From: Solirubrobacterales bacterium
GTDB lineage: Bacteria > Actinomycetota > Thermoleophilia > Solirubrobacterales > 70-9
Direction of reading: 5' to 3'
Assembly (NCBI GenBank): GCA_016712175.1
Contig: JADJRQ010000001.1
Location: forward strand, 682,001 to 746,000
DNA length: 64,000 nt
Shown here piece by piece: positions 8,782 to 18,351 of this stretch. Within the stretch, counting starts at the first letter, position 1, and each line of letters opens with the position of its first letter. The position numbers were made by a program, and so were the translations under genes. Under the pieces are notes generated by a model. It saw nothing but the letters and a program-made list of their open reading frames with translations. It did no database searches and was not told the origin of the DNA.

Positions 8782-9390
8782 TCAGCCGGACTCGCCGTTG
8801 ATGGCGTAGGTCCTGACGTCGGCTTCCAGTTCTTCCTGGCTGGTGTACTGGCCGATCTTGGTGTAGGTCCGCTTGCCTTCGTCATTGAAGAACGCGGTCG
8901 CCGGGATGCCGGCAGACGCTCCGATCGAGTCGGCGATCTTCCGGTCCGGATCGGCGTAGCTCGGATAGGGAACCGAATGATCGGCCAGAAAGCCCTCCGC
9001 GGCCGCCGTGTCGTCGTTCGCATCGACGCCGAGAAAGGCCACACTCTTGCCGAGATTCGCGCTCGCCTGCTGAAAATGGGGGAACTCTGCCCGGCAGGGA
9101 CCGCACCACGATCCCCACACGTTGACCACCTTGGGGAAGCCCTTGAGCTCTTCGAGGCGGGCGTCGAATGCATCCTGGCCACCGTCGAGAATCTGGTCGC
9201 CCTGCTTGTGGAGAGCGGCCAGCGGGGGCGGGGCTCCGGCCAGCTTCTTCGCGTAATCCGGAGGCGGAGCGCCGCTTTCCCCGGAATCACCAGACCCGCA
9301 GGCGACCAGCGCAAATACGCAGGCAGCCGCAAAAACGGTGACAGCGAGGGTGCGGAAACGGGTGTGAGGCGACTCAGACACGCCAGTCAT
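8782..9390 (-). CDS. TlpA/ResA-like thioredoxin-fold lipoprotein
   Basis: About 202 residues from ATG 9388-9390. A basic N-terminus and hydrophobic segment end in the lipobox LVAC (LVACGSGDSG), so it is predicted to be membrane-anchored outside the cell. The redox domain carries the active site WCGPC in NVWGSWCGPCRAEFPHF and the cis-proline loop GIPATAFF. Such proteins reduce disulfides, including apocytochrome c cysteines; a ccm block lies 12 kb away, so a role in cytochrome maturation is possible but not shown. An alternative GTG start lies three codons further in. Divergent from the helicase gene with 51 bases between. Confidence 0.85.
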   Translation of the reverse strand: MTGVSESPHTRFRTLAVTVFAAACVFALVACGSGDSGESGAPPPDYAKKLAGAPPPLAALHKQGDQILDGGQDAFDARLEELKGFPKVVNVWGSWCGPCRAEFPHFQQASANLGKSVAFLGVDANDDTAAAEGFLADHSVPYPSYADPDRKIADSIGASAGIPATAFFNDEGKRTYTKIGQYTSQEELEADVRTYAINGESG

Positions 9391-9441
9391 GGTTAAATAC
9401 ACGTACCTGATCCTCGCAGGATCGGGTCACGGAGGTTTGCG

Positions 9442-12148
9442 GTGGCCGACAATCAGTTGTCGTCACCGGAGATTTTCCATCATCCAACTCGTCCGGGCTG
9501 GACCAGGATCATGGTCCGGACTACCTACGAAGGCTTAATGGCCCCGAGCACAGCAGCGCCCGTCAAGCAGACGGCTCCTTCAGCTTCAGATATAGAAAAA
9601 GCCACGGCATTTGCCCGGGAGCCTTTCCTGCTGGGCGATGAGAGCGTCGACGCCCTGCTTCCCGGAACCGCCCGCCGGCGCGCCCTCGATGCCGCCCCCG
9701 GCCGAGATCGACGCCGGTAACGAAGAACCTTCACTCCAGTGGCGTCGGAACTTCTCGCTCCTGCTCGGCCTCGAACGGCTGATCAGCGAGGAGCCGCCCA
9801 AGCTCCGCGACGGAGCCGAGCTCAACCCCCATCAGGTCGATGCCCTCTCGGGAACGCTGACCGAGCTCCTGGCCGAGCAGCAGGTGGCGGCCGACAACGA
9901 CGCGATCGAGTTCTCGGCAATCGAAGAGCTACCCGAGCCCGAGCCGGACGAAGACGCCGACCTGGACGAGGACGAAGAAGAGGAAGAGGACGAAGAAGAA
10001 GAGATCGAAGAACTCGAAGAAGTGGCGGAAGAGGAGGACGAAGACCCTCAGGACTGGACCGAAGAGAAGGGCGACGAAGACGAAGACGTCGATGTCGAGG
10101 CCACCACCGACGATGACGGTGCCGACCGCCGATTCTGGTTCGAACACGCGACCGGGGCCGGCAAGACCGTGGCCGCGGTCGGTTTCATCGACGCCACCCG
10201 CACTGGCGGCGTCCTGATCCTCACCCACCGCCGCAACCTGGTCGACCAGTTCATCGGCGAGATCTCCGACCGCGGCTACAAGGAGCGCCTGCGCCCGCCG
10301 CTGCTCGACGGCCGCGACGAAGCCGACGGCCCGGTCACGGTCGAGACCTACAAGTGGTTCGTGCGGAACGCCAAGCGGGTCTCGGACGCCTACACCGTGG
10401 TCATCTGCGACGAAGCCCACACCGCGCTCGGTGAAAAGACCAGCGCCTGCATCCGCGCCTGGACCGGACCGATCTTCATCGGCATGACCGCGACCGGCGC
10501 CCTGATCGCCCGCCACGTCGCCGACCTCTTCCCCACCCAGACTTCCCGCTTCGACCTCGCCCAGGCTGCCCGCCGCGGCGTCATCTCGCCGCTGCGTTGC
10601 CTGCGCATCCCGCCCGGCCCCGGCGTTCGGACAATCGCCAAGGTGCCCTTACGAAAAGGCGAAGTCGACCAGGACTTCGATCAGGACGAACTGGCCAAGC
10701 TGCTCGACCAGGCGCCCTTCAACATGGCGATCGCCGACCTCTACAAATCGAGATTCCGCAAGGCGCCCGGCGTGCTCTACACCGCCGGCGTCCAGCATGC
10801 GAAGAACGTCGCTGCCGCTTTCCGTGAGTTCGACATCAACGCCAAGGCGGTCTCCGGTGAGACACCCAAGCGTGAACTGACCGAAACCCTCGCCGCCTTC
10901 GAGCGCGGTGAGATCGACGTGCTCTGCAACGCGCAGCTGCTCGCCGAAGGCTGGAACTCACCCCGCGCAACCATCTGCATGCACTTGGCACCAACCGCCT
11001 CCAAGCGCATCTACCAGCAGCGGGTCGGCCGCGTGACCCGTCGTGCTCCCGGCAAAGAAGCCGGGCTGGTCATCGATTTCGTCCACCCGGCGACCACCCA
11101 CGACGAAACCATCGTCACCCTCCACAGCCTGCTCGACCGCGATGTCTACCGCGGCGGCGCGATCGTGGTCGGTCCCGTCCGCCGTGGCCGTGGCCGGAAG
11201 GTTCGTGTTGAAAGACGCATCGTCCCTGTCTCCGATGACCCCCAGAAGCGCATCGAGGTCCTCGAGCGTGACATCTGGCGGATCGCCGTCGAGAACCTCG
11301 ACTACGCCGAACAGCACGTCTGGGCCGCACTGGCCGGCGCCCGCGTCACCACTCAGGGCTGGCGCCGCGCGAAGGCGATGCTCCAGCACGACAGGACCAA
11401 GGAACTTCGCCGCCGTTATCTCCTGACGTGCGTCCAGAGGAACCGCAATGCCCAGCTGAAGATCAAGGCGCTGACCGAGATCGCCAACCTCAAGGACGCC
11501 GAAGCCTTCGACGACGCCATCGACATCGTCGGCACCTGGGGCCGAGAGGACAAACGTGCCGGCACCAAGGTGATGCTCCAGGCCCTGGTCGACAAACGCA
11601 TTGGTCGTCGCGACCAGGCCCAGGCCTGGGTCTGGCGCCTCGCTTCCTACACCCGTGAACTCCACGAGGAGTACGCCGTCCAGCGCTGGCCCGAGACGAA
11701 ACGCCTGCTCGGACTGCTGGTCAACTCGGCCGGCCGTGCCCACGGCAAGAACGCCCGCCGTCTGGTCCAGGCCGCCCGCAAGCAGGACCGCCGGCTCGCG
11801 GTCTCCCTTCTGGCCGCCGCGGTCGCCCACACGCCCGAAGGCGAAGAGGTCCTGCGTGGAGCCCGCATGCGAATGGCGAGGAAGCCTTCCGCCGTCGCCC
11901 GCGAACTGCTCCGGAACTTCCCGAAGGGCGGCAAGAAGCGCCGCCGCCGCAAGAAGAAGGGCGGGGGCGGAGAGAAGAACGGAAACCAGCAGAACGGCAA
12001 GGTCGAAAGGACCAAGAACGGCAACGGGCCGAACGGCAAGAAAGAAAAGGCCGAAGTCGAAGACCGTTACGAAGGCGAAACCGAAGCTCCGGTCCTCGAC
12101 GACGGCGACGACGGTCTCGAAGCCTGGTCACCCGAGCACGACCAGTAG
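9442..12148 (+). CDS. SF2 DEAD/DEAH-type helicase with internal acidic insert, frameshifted
   Basis: The start GTG at 9442 is set by a strong Shine-Dalgarno GGAGG (9431-9435, six-base spacer). The frame shifts at a C5 run (9695-9699): removing one C joins the N-terminal part (LLGDESVDALLPG) to the remainder. The core has LNPHQVDAL (Q-like motif), Walker A ATGAGKT, DEAH in VVICDEAHTAL, MTATG (motif III), and a second RecA domain with LLAEGWNSPRATICMHL and QQRVGRVTRR. About 100 very acidic residues separate the Q-like motif from Walker A, which is unusual. After the core come helical HEAT-like repeats and a Lys/Arg-Gly-Asn tail. DNA or RNA remodelling ATPase; substrate unknown. Confidence 0.85.
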
Positions 12149-12172
12149 GTCATACCGACCGTCTTTCTTGAC

Positions 12173-12197
12173 GAGTTCCGCCTAGGTTCTGGAACTC
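12173..12197. terminator. Possible bidirectional terminator hairpin
   Basis: GAGTTCC and GGAACTC form a perfect 7-bp stem around an 11-base loop between the convergent helicase and collagen-like genes. It overlaps the stop codon of the latter. There is no strong T-run, so support is moderate at best. Confidence 0.35.
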
Positions 12198-12789
12198 ACG
12201 GCGAAGCGCACATCACGTAGGCCTGGAACGGCTCCGTGGTTCCCGATTTGTTGCCCATCCAGACTTTCCAGCCCGTCGCCGGGATTCCATCGCCCGTTGC
12301 GGGAGACGTTCCGGGGTTGGGCAGTGGATAGCTGGAAGTGACGTTCATCGACAGAACCTGGGCTTCGTTGTACGCACCGCCGCCGGTAGCGGTTTCGCCC
12401 GACAGACAGTGGGCGCTGGCGGTGGCGAAACTGCCTGCGTTTGCACTGACTTCGGCGCTCATTCTCATGACCACTGATGTGGCTCCAGGAGCCCCGTTGG
12501 CTCCCGCGGCCCCGGGGGGTCCAGCCGCACCGGTTGCTCCGGTTGCACCGCTCGGGATCTGGCCGGGTTTGAAGTCGGCCTGCAGCAAGGATTTGTTCTT
12601 CACTTCCCTGGTCGTCAAGGTGCTCTTCTTGAGCTTCTTCCCTGCAATGGAGCGCTTGACAATTACCTTGCCGTTGACCTTGAGGGCGGCATAGCTGCTA
12701 CCGCCGAGCGCGACAAATAGCGCGAGCAAGGCGACGATCATGGCGGGCGAAAGACGCCGCCTCGGTGGCTCTGACCCTGAGTAACTCAT
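12196..12789 (-). CDS. Collagen-like exported/membrane-anchored protein
   Basis: A 197-residue protein. It has an N-terminal cytoplasmic RRRLSPA, then one hydrophobic segment (residues about 15-35, ALLALFVALGGSSYAAL), a Lys-rich linker, a short run of Gly-X-Y triplets (residues about 80-105: GATGATGAAGPPGAAGANG), and a C-terminal domain with two cysteines (AHCLSGETATGGG and YVMCASP). This N-terminus plus collagen-like arrangement recurs in Thermoleophilia surface proteins. Role likely structural or surface-associated; no enzymatic motif seen. A Lys-rich region before the collagen run may bind wall polymers (inference). Confidence 0.75.
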   Translation of the reverse strand: MSYSGSEPPRRRLSPAMIVALLALFVALGGSSYAALKVNGKVIVKRSIAGKKLKKSTLTTREVKNKSLLQADFKPGQIPSGATGATGAAGPPGAAGANGAPGATSVVMRMSAEVSANAGSFATASAHCLSGETATGGGAYNEAQVLSMNVTSSYPLPNPGTSPATGDGIPATGWKVWMGNKSGTTEPFQAYVMCASP

Positions 12790-12888
12790 ATCTCCCCCTC
12801 GTTGGTTTTGTCAGAACCTATCCAATCAGGAAGGACCGCGCTGAAATTTGTTCCCCCGCGCATCCTCGGGGAAGCCTTGGGGTCCGGG

Positions 12889-14055
12889 TCAGCCGAAGGC
12901 GTAGCAGACGGCTTTGACGTAGGACTTCCTGATCAGCTTCGAAATCTTCTTTCCGTTCGGGAAGTCCGAGTTTGGCGTTACCTGGATGTTCACCATGTAG
13001 GCGATCGATCGCTTTCCGTCGGCGCTTGAGGCCGCGAACGTTCGATAGCCGGGGAACGAGCCGGTGTGGCCGTAGACAGTGCCGCATTTCGAGTGGTATT
13101 TGAAGAGGCCGAGTCCGGCCTGGTTCCTGCCCGGTCCGGGCGGCTGTGACTCGCCGAGGGTCCACCTGCGTTGCGCCTTCTTGATGTTCCTGCCGAACAG
13201 CTTGCCTCCCACGTAACCGCGGAAGAAGCGGCCGAGGTCGGGCAGCGTCGAGACGATGCCTCCCGAAGCCCAGGCACCTGATGGATTGATCAGGGACGAG
13301 ATGTCAACCGGCGGATTCGGCGGGTCGATGTCATAGCCCCGGATGAACGGCTTCGGCATGGCCGAGACGTCCGGCAGCGAAGTGCGTTTGAGTTTCAGTT
13401 TCCGGTAGACGAGGCGCTTCAGCAGCTTCTCGTACTTGACGCCCGTTGCCTTCTCGGCCATCAGTCCGACCACGATGTTGTCAGTGTCGGAGTACTCGCA
13501 CGTGGATCCACGACGGTGCGTCAGGGGCTCGTCCTTGACGTAGGAGAGGAGCTTCTCTGGTGAGAAGTACCGCTGGAAGTCGGCTACAAAGTCGTCGATG
13601 AACTTTTCACTGTGGATGTAGTCGGGCAGGCCTCCGGTGTGATGAAGCGCCTGGCCCAGAGTGACGTTTCTGGCCTTCGGCAACTGACCCGGCAGGAGTT
13701 CGCCGACGGTGTCCTTCAAGTGCAGCTTGCCCCGCCTGACGAGGCTGAGCGCCACGGCACCACTGAAGGCCTTGGCGACGCTCGCGATGCGGAAGTGCTG
13801 GTTCGACTTCGGAGCGGCACCCGAAGCAAGATTGCCTTTGCCCCTGGTGAAGTACTGGGTCCGGCCGTTGCCACGCACCTGGGCGGCAATTGCGGGAGGG
13901 GCGTTCTCGACGGCCATGACGTCATTGATCGACTTGACCAGGGCCTTCCTCGTCGCCGGACTGGCAGCTGAGGTCGAGGTGAAGGTTGCACCGGCGACCA
14001 GCGCTCCAAGAACCACGAAACAGGGAAGGGCACGGAAGGCGAGGGGCAAGTTCAC
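12889..14055 (-). CDS. Exported class C beta-lactamase-like serine hydrolase
   Basis: A 388-residue protein from a GTG. It has a signal peptide (FRALPCFVVLGALVAGATF). The serine hydrolase motifs are SxxK in FRIASVAKAFSGAV (about residue 93), a YSD triad in CEYSDTDNIVVG where YxN is usual, and HTG in YGHTGSFPGY. Length fits D-alanyl-D-alanine carboxypeptidase/esterase homologues of the family. The Asn-to-Asp change in the second motif may alter activity. Probably acts outside the membrane on peptidoglycan or an ester. It ends about 100 bases before the collagen-like gene start on the same strand. Confidence 0.85.
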   Translation of the reverse strand: MNLPLAFRALPCFVVLGALVAGATFTSTSAASPATRKALVKSINDVMAVENAPPAIAAQVRGNGRTQYFTRGKGNLASGAAPKSNQHFRIASVAKAFSGAVALSLVRRGKLHLKDTVGELLPGQLPKARNVTLGQALHHTGGLPDYIHSEKFIDDFVADFQRYFSPEKLLSYVKDEPLTHRRGSTCEYSDTDNIVVGLMAEKATGVKYEKLLKRLVYRKLKLKRTSLPDVSAMPKPFIRGYDIDPPNPPVDISSLINPSGAWASGGIVSTLPDLGRFFRGYVGGKLFGRNIKKAQRRWTLGESQPPGPGRNQAGLGLFKYHSKCGTVYGHTGSFPGYRTFAASSADGKRSIAYMVNIQVTPNSDFPNGKKISKLIRKSYVKAVCYAFG

Positions 14056-14115
14056 GTCGCAATTCTAGTGCCGAGCTAGTGCCGAGCTGCCGGTCTTTGA
14101 TTCCCGGACTCTTGG

Positions 14116-14694
14116 TCAGATCTTCGGGCGGTAGGTGGTCAAGGCTCGTTCGTTCTGCCTAAGCCAGGCCGCTGAGTATTTCCAGTCCGGCAGGGCCTCG
14201 GCCAGCGCTGCCCAGAACCTCCGTGAATGATCGTGGTGGCGGATGTGGATCAACTCGTGGATGACGACGTAACGAAGGGCGTGGTGGGGGCCGACCACCA
14301 GGCGCCAGTTGAAGGAAAGCATGCCCGAGGTCGAACATGACCCCCACCTCGTCTTCTGGTCCCGGATCGAGATCTTCTCGGGATGCAAATCCAGCCTGTC
14401 CGCTTCGATCTCCACAACCTGTCCGATCTGCTGTCGTGCTTCGCGGCGGTACCAGCGGTCGATCGCCCCGAGAACCTGTTTCCTGGCACCACCACCCACC
14501 GACAGGACGCCGGGATCCGGCTCTTCGAAGAGCATCTGTCCGAACGTGGCTTCGACCACCTGCTTCCTCTTCGGCTTGACCAGCCTCGCGACCGCCTTGC
14601 CCGTGCCGGTTGGCTCCACCGGGATCGCCTGGCCTTCCAGCCAGATGACGCCCTTCCGCGAGAGGTCGATTCCGGAGTCAGTCAGGTGTGACAT
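14116..14694 (-). CDS. YgjP-type zinc metallopeptidase (DUF45)
   Basis: A 192-residue protein of the YgjP/WLM-SprT-like group. It has RDQKTRWGSCSTSGMLSFNW, then the zinc-binding helix HELIHIRHHDHSRRFW (HExxH with a downstream His). Family members are small cytoplasmic metallopeptidases of poorly known substrate; some act on DNA-protein crosslinks in the related SprT/Wss1 lineage. The start ATG lies inside the 3' end of birA (overlap 17 bases), so the two are co-transcribed. Confidence 0.85.
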   Translation of the reverse strand: MSHLTDSGIDLSRKGVIWLEGQAIPVEPTGTGKAVARLVKPKRKQVVEATFGQMLFEEPDPGVLSVGGGARKQVLGAIDRWYRREARQQIGQVVEIEADRLDLHPEKISIRDQKTRWGSCSTSGMLSFNWRLVVGPHHALRYVVIHELIHIRHHDHSRRFWAALAEALPDWKYSAAWLRQNERALTTYRPKI

Positions 14695-15379
14695 CGAGGT
14701 GCACCTCCCCTGCGTTCAGCGTTGACAGGCAGCCGACCGTACTCTCCACCAGCAGGTTTCCCTCGCGGTCGATGCCGGCGGCAGTGCCGCTTCCTTCGTT
14801 CCAGCTCACGCGCCTGCCCGCCAGCGCGTCCCGCGAGGCGAATTCCTTCAGGGTTTCGCCCACCGGTGCTTCGAGCCTGAAGGCGAGGCTCTCGTTGAGC
14901 GCAGCGATCGCCCGCACGATCGTCGCCCCGTGATCGACCGACGTGGCCAGCGCACGAAACTCGTCCGGAAAATCCTCCGGAGCGACCGCGACGTTGAGTC
15001 CGACCCCGATCACCGCCCAGCCATCCCGGGGCCTCGCTTCAACCAGGATGCCGGCCACCTTGCGCCTTTCGACCCAGATGTCGTTCGGCCACTTGACCTC
15101 CGCCTTCCTGACGCCGAGAGATTCGACCGCTTCGCAGACAGCCACGCCGACCTGAAGGGGCAGGGTTCCCGGGACCTCGATCGACCGGCAGAGGACCACC
15201 GAATACGCGAGCGTTCCAGGCGGCGATGACCAGGGACGCCCTTGCCGACCTCGCCCACCGGTCTGCTCTTCGCTGGTGACCAGGGTGCCGGACCCGGCAC
15301 CGGCCTCGGCCAGCCGTCGTGCTTCAGTGTTGGTCGAACCGATCGAGCGGTAGTGGAGATGGGGGTGACCGATCCGCAT
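14678..15379 (-). CDS. birA: Biotin--[acetyl-CoA-carboxylase] ligase
   Basis: A 233-residue class I biotin protein ligase without the N-terminal HTH repressor domain. Motifs: SIGSTNTEARRLAE, the biotinyl-AMP loop GGRGRQGRPWSSPPG, KWPNDIWVERRKVAGILVE, and VIGVGLNV. The C-terminal SH3-like cap (SWNEGSGTAAGIDREGNLLVE) is present. It attaches biotin to carboxylase carrier domains, relevant for acyl-CoA carboxylases and compatible with the methylmalonyl-CoA epimerase at 31 kb. Divergent from the basic exported protein; 109 bases separate them. Confidence 0.92.
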   Translation of the reverse strand: MRIGHPHLHYRSIGSTNTEARRLAEAGAGSGTLVTSEEQTGGRGRQGRPWSSPPGTLAYSVVLCRSIEVPGTLPLQVGVAVCEAVESLGVRKAEVKWPNDIWVERRKVAGILVEARPRDGWAVIGVGLNVAVAPEDFPDEFRALATSVDHGATIVRAIAALNESLAFRLEAPVGETLKEFASRDALAGRRVSWNEGSGTAAGIDREGNLLVESTVGCLSTLNAGEVHLDVTPD

Positions 15380-15426
15380 TCACCGGTGAACTTTACTGTC
15401 GGACCCCGTCGCGCTGCATGCGAACA

Positions 15427-15456
15427 TTGGACAGTTGCTTTGGACGGGCGTATAGT
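15427..15456 (+). promoter_or_regulatory. Predicted sigma-70-type promoter for the basic exported protein
   Basis: TTGGAC (15427-15432) and TATAGT (15451-15456) are separated by 18 bases, upstream of a Shine-Dalgarno-like AAAGGGAGA and the GTG at 15489. The same -10 hexamer and spacing recur before trxA. Confidence 0.5.
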
Positions 15457-15488
15457 TTCCGCCAAACTTCGAGCAAAGGGAGATTGTC

Positions 15489-15983
15489 GTGATCGATCGA
15501 ATTCGGAAACCAGGCGGGCGCTCCGCACTGTGGACGCTGATTGCTGTGGCATTGGCGGCGGTACTTATTCCGGGATCAATGGCCGAGGCCAAGATCAAGC
15601 CCAAGGACGGTCTGTACTACGACGCCACGTCCAACAAGGATCCGGCCTACGGCTACGTTTCGACGAAGGGCGGCAAGATCGGGGCGGCCGGCTTCTCCCT
15701 CAGGTTCAAGAACAAGAAGGGCAAGGGCTGCGTTCCCAACAAGTTCTCGGCTGACTCGGCAGGCAACATCAACCTGGCTTTCGGCACATCCAAGGCGAAG
15801 CCGAACCGGAAAGGCAAGTTCTCGGTCAAGGTCAAGAAGTCACCTTTCTTCCCGGGCCTCAAGGGCACCGTCAGCGGCAAGTTCAAGAGCGCAAAAAAGG
15901 CGATGATCAAAGCCAAGCTCAAGGCCGATGGCTGCACCGCCAAGGCCAAGTTCAAAAAGGCGGTTTACACAACCGGCGGTTGA
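15489..15983 (+). CDS. Small basic exported protein, unknown
   Basis: A 164-residue protein from a GTG with Shine-Dalgarno AAAGGGAGA nine bases upstream. A signal peptide (WTLIAVALAAVLIPGSMAEA) precedes a Lys-rich mature domain rich in beta-type repeats (KGKFSVKVKKSPFFPG, KGTVSGKFKSAKKAMIKAKL) with two cysteines (KGCVPNKF and ADGCTAKA). This lysine-rich all-beta style recurs at the C-termini of several other exported proteins in the window. It probably sits in or on the envelope; no enzymatic motif. It overlaps the convergent cobA/hemD gene by 19 bases. Confidence 0.68.
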   Translation: MIDRIRKPGGRSALWTLIAVALAAVLIPGSMAEAKIKPKDGLYYDATSNKDPAYGYVSTKGGKIGAAGFSLRFKNKKGKGCVPNKFSADSAGNINLAFGTSKAKPNRKGKFSVKVKKSPFFPGLKGTVSGKFKSAKKAMIKAKLKADGCTAKAKFKKAVYTTGG

Positions 15984-17488
15984 TCCGCGATCAGCGCTTC
16001 GAGTAGCCCGTCGATGTCGTGGCGGGTTGCTTCGATCGCTACTTCGAGGCCGGCCTCACGGGCCGCGTCCGAGGTGATCGGGCCGATCGAGACCAGCTTC
16101 GCTCCGGCCGGCAATCCGTTGGGCATCGCTTCCAGCAGGCGGTTCACGGTCGAGGCTGAAGTGAAAGTCACGTAGTCGGCCGAGGCGGCGGCTTCGAGTG
16201 CGGCCGGTTCCGGGGTTTCGGCGACCGTGCGGTAGAGAGGCATCACGTCGACCACGGCGGCATTCCGGTCACGAAGTGTCTCCGGCAGCAGTTCCCGCGC
16301 TTCTTCGGCCCGGGCGATCAGTACGCCCTTGCCATCGAAGTTGACCGACGCCAGTTCTTCGAGCAACCCTTCGGCGACGAAGCGCTTCGGGATGTAATCG
16401 GCCTTGATGCCGTGCTCCTCCAGGGCCCGTGCCGTACCCGGGCCGATCACGGCAATCTCGATCCCGGCGAGGTCGCGTGCGTCCATCTCCGCATCTTCCA
16501 GCAGGTCGAAGAAGCAGCTGACACCGTTGGCCGAGGTGAAGCAGATCAGGTCGTAGGTGTCTTCGAGGAAACGGTCGAAAGTCTGGCTGATGCGTTCGTC
16601 CTGACCGGAGATCGGCTCGATCCTGATTGCCGGAAGCTCGATAACTTCCGCCCCCAGCGAGCGGAGCCGTTTCGCGAAGCCGCTGGTCTGAGCGCGGGCG
16701 CGGGTGACAACAACCTTCTTGCCGAAGAGCGGACGGTCCTCGAACCACGAGAGGTTTTCGCGGTGGCGGGCTACCGCACCGATCACGATCAGCGCGGGCG
16801 CTTTGATTTCCGCCCCGGCAACTGCCTCGGCGATCGTTGAAAGGGTCGCAGTGATCGCCCGCTGGTGAGGTGTAGTGCCTTGCTGGATAGCCGCGGCGGG
16901 TTCGTCAGCCGACCGCCCACCGTCGATTAGCGCTGCCGCGTTCTGGGCAAGACGCTTGACGCCCATATAGAAGACGAGGGTGCCGGGGAAGGCAGCCAGA
17001 GCCGGCCAGTCGAGCGCCGTCTCCGGCTTGGTCGGGTCTTCATGGCCGGTGACGAAAGCGACTGCAGAGGCGTCGTCGCGGTGAGTCACCGGGATGCCCG
17101 CGTAAGCCGTGGCCGCGATACCTGCCGTCACACCCGGCACGACTTCCCAGGGAACGCCGGCAGCCTTCAGTCCTTCCGCTTCCTCGGCGCCGCGGCCGAA
17201 GAGGTACGGATCGCCGCCCTTGAGCCGGACCACCTGGAGGCCCTTGCGGCCGCTCTCGATCAGCCTCTCGACGATCTCCCCCTGCGGCACGCTGGGCACG
17301 CCGGGCTGCTTGCCGACGTAAACCAGTTCGGCGTCTCCACGGGCACCGTCAAGCGCGGTCGGTGGGATCAGCCGGTCGTAATAGATGACGTCAGCCAGGT
17401 TGATCAGTTCCAGCGCTCGCGCAGTCATCAGGCCCGGGTCACCTGGGCCCGCACCGACGAGATAGACCTTTCCTTCTGCCGGGCTCAT
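15965..17488 (-). CDS. cobA-hemD: Uroporphyrinogen-III C-methyltransferase / uroporphyrinogen-III synthase fusion
   Basis: A 507-residue bifunctional enzyme. Residues about 1-245 are SUMT (CobA): VYLVGAGPGDPGLMTARAL, the YYDRLIP strand, RLKGGDPYLFGRGAEE, and a GVTAGIAATAYAGIPVTHR loop, which methylate uroporphyrinogen III to precorrin-2. Residues about 255-507 are HemD (FGKKVVVTRARAQTSGFAKRL, ICFTSANGV, VTFTSASTVNRL), which close hydroxymethylbilane to uroporphyrinogen III. This supplies both heme and siroheme/cobalamin branches. Its ATG overlaps the hemC stop by four bases. Confidence 0.93.
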   Translation of the reverse strand: MSPAEGKVYLVGAGPGDPGLMTARALELINLADVIYYDRLIPPTALDGARGDAELVYVGKQPGVPSVPQGEIVERLIESGRKGLQVVRLKGGDPYLFGRGAEEAEGLKAAGVPWEVVPGVTAGIAATAYAGIPVTHRDDASAVAFVTGHEDPTKPETALDWPALAAFPGTLVFYMGVKRLAQNAAALIDGGRSADEPAAAIQQGTTPHQRAITATLSTIAEAVAGAEIKAPALIVIGAVARHRENLSWFEDRPLFGKKVVVTRARAQTSGFAKRLRSLGAEVIELPAIRIEPISGQDERISQTFDRFLEDTYDLICFTSANGVSCFFDLLEDAEMDARDLAGIEIAVIGPGTARALEEHGIKADYIPKRFVAEGLLEELASVNFDGKGVLIARAEEARELLPETLRDRNAAVVDVMPLYRTVAETPEPAALEAAASADYVTFTSASTVNRLLEAMPNGLPAGAKLVSIGPITSDAAREAGLEVAIEATRHDIDGLLEALIADQPPVV

Positions 17489-18345
17489 GCGGTCGCCGTT
17501 GCCCGTTCCAGGATCTCGGTGGCACCGGCCACGGACATGCGCCGGGCCAGCTCGGCGCCGACCGCCTCCGGATGGGCCGGGTCTCCTTCGAGCCGGTCAC
17601 GCACCCAGGTCGAACCGTCCGCCAGGCCGACGAATCCGTCGACCACGAGTCGATCGCCTTCATGTCGGGCGTGGATGCCGACGGGGCTCGAGCAATCCGC
17701 TCCGAGGCCGACGACCGCCGCCCGTTCAGCCAGCAGTTCACGTTCGCTCGCCAGATGGTTGAGCTGTCTTACGACCTCGTCCCCTCCCGCCTTCGACTGG
17801 ACCACCAGCGCGCCCTGGCCGGCGGCGGGCGTCATCTGATCGAGAGGGATGGCAAAACTGATGACGTCCTCGCGGTTCAGCCGATTCAGGCCGGCCACGG
17901 CGAGGATGATTGCATCGGCCTCCCCCGCTTCGAGCTTTCGCAGCCGGGTGTCGACGTTGCCTTCGAGGGCAACCGGTTCGAGGTCGGGGCGGATCGCAAG
18001 CAGTTGCGACCGGCGGCGCAAGCTGACCGTGCCGACACGCGCGCCTTCGGGAACGTCGTCGAGGCCCGTACCCGGACCGATCCAGGCGTCGCGCGGATCC
18101 TCGCGGTTCGGGACCGCGGCGATCACGAGGCCCGAAGTCATCTCCCCGGGCAGGTCTTTGGCCGAGTGAACACCGGCTTCTGCCTGACCATCGAGCACGG
18201 CCCGTTCGACACCGCGGACGAACCGCTCCTTGTCGTCAGTCGTGGTGTCGGTCTCGGCCTTGACCAGCTCGGCTCCGCCCAGGTCGACCGCCACGATTCC
18301 GGACTGCGCCAGCGCGAGGGCACTGGACCGCGTCGCAATGCGCAC
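17485..18345 (-). CDS. hemC: Hydroxymethylbilane synthase (porphobilinogen deaminase)
   Basis: A 286-residue enzyme that polymerises four porphobilinogens. Motifs: MRIATRSSALALAQS, VHSAKDLPGEM (family VHSxKDxP), RVGTVSLRRRSQLLAIRPDL, PAAGQGALVVQ, and the dipyrromethane-cofactor cysteine in GADCSSPVGIHA. It lies between hemA (six bases upstream) and cobA/hemD (four-base overlap), giving tetrapyrrole steps in pathway order. No hemB or hemL is seen in this block. Confidence 0.95.
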   Translation of the reverse strand: MRIATRSSALALAQSGIVAVDLGGAELVKAETDTTTDDKERFVRGVERAVLDGQAEAGVHSAKDLPGEMTSGLVIAAVPNREDPRDAWIGPGTGLDDVPEGARVGTVSLRRRSQLLAIRPDLEPVALEGNVDTRLRKLEAGEADAIILAVAGLNRLNREDVISFAIPLDQMTPAAGQGALVVQSKAGGDEVVRQLNHLASERELLAERAAVVGLGADCSSPVGIHARHEGDRLVVDGFVGLADGSTWVRDRLEGDPAHPEAVGAELARRMSVAGATEILERATATA

Positions 18346-18351
18346 AGCCGC

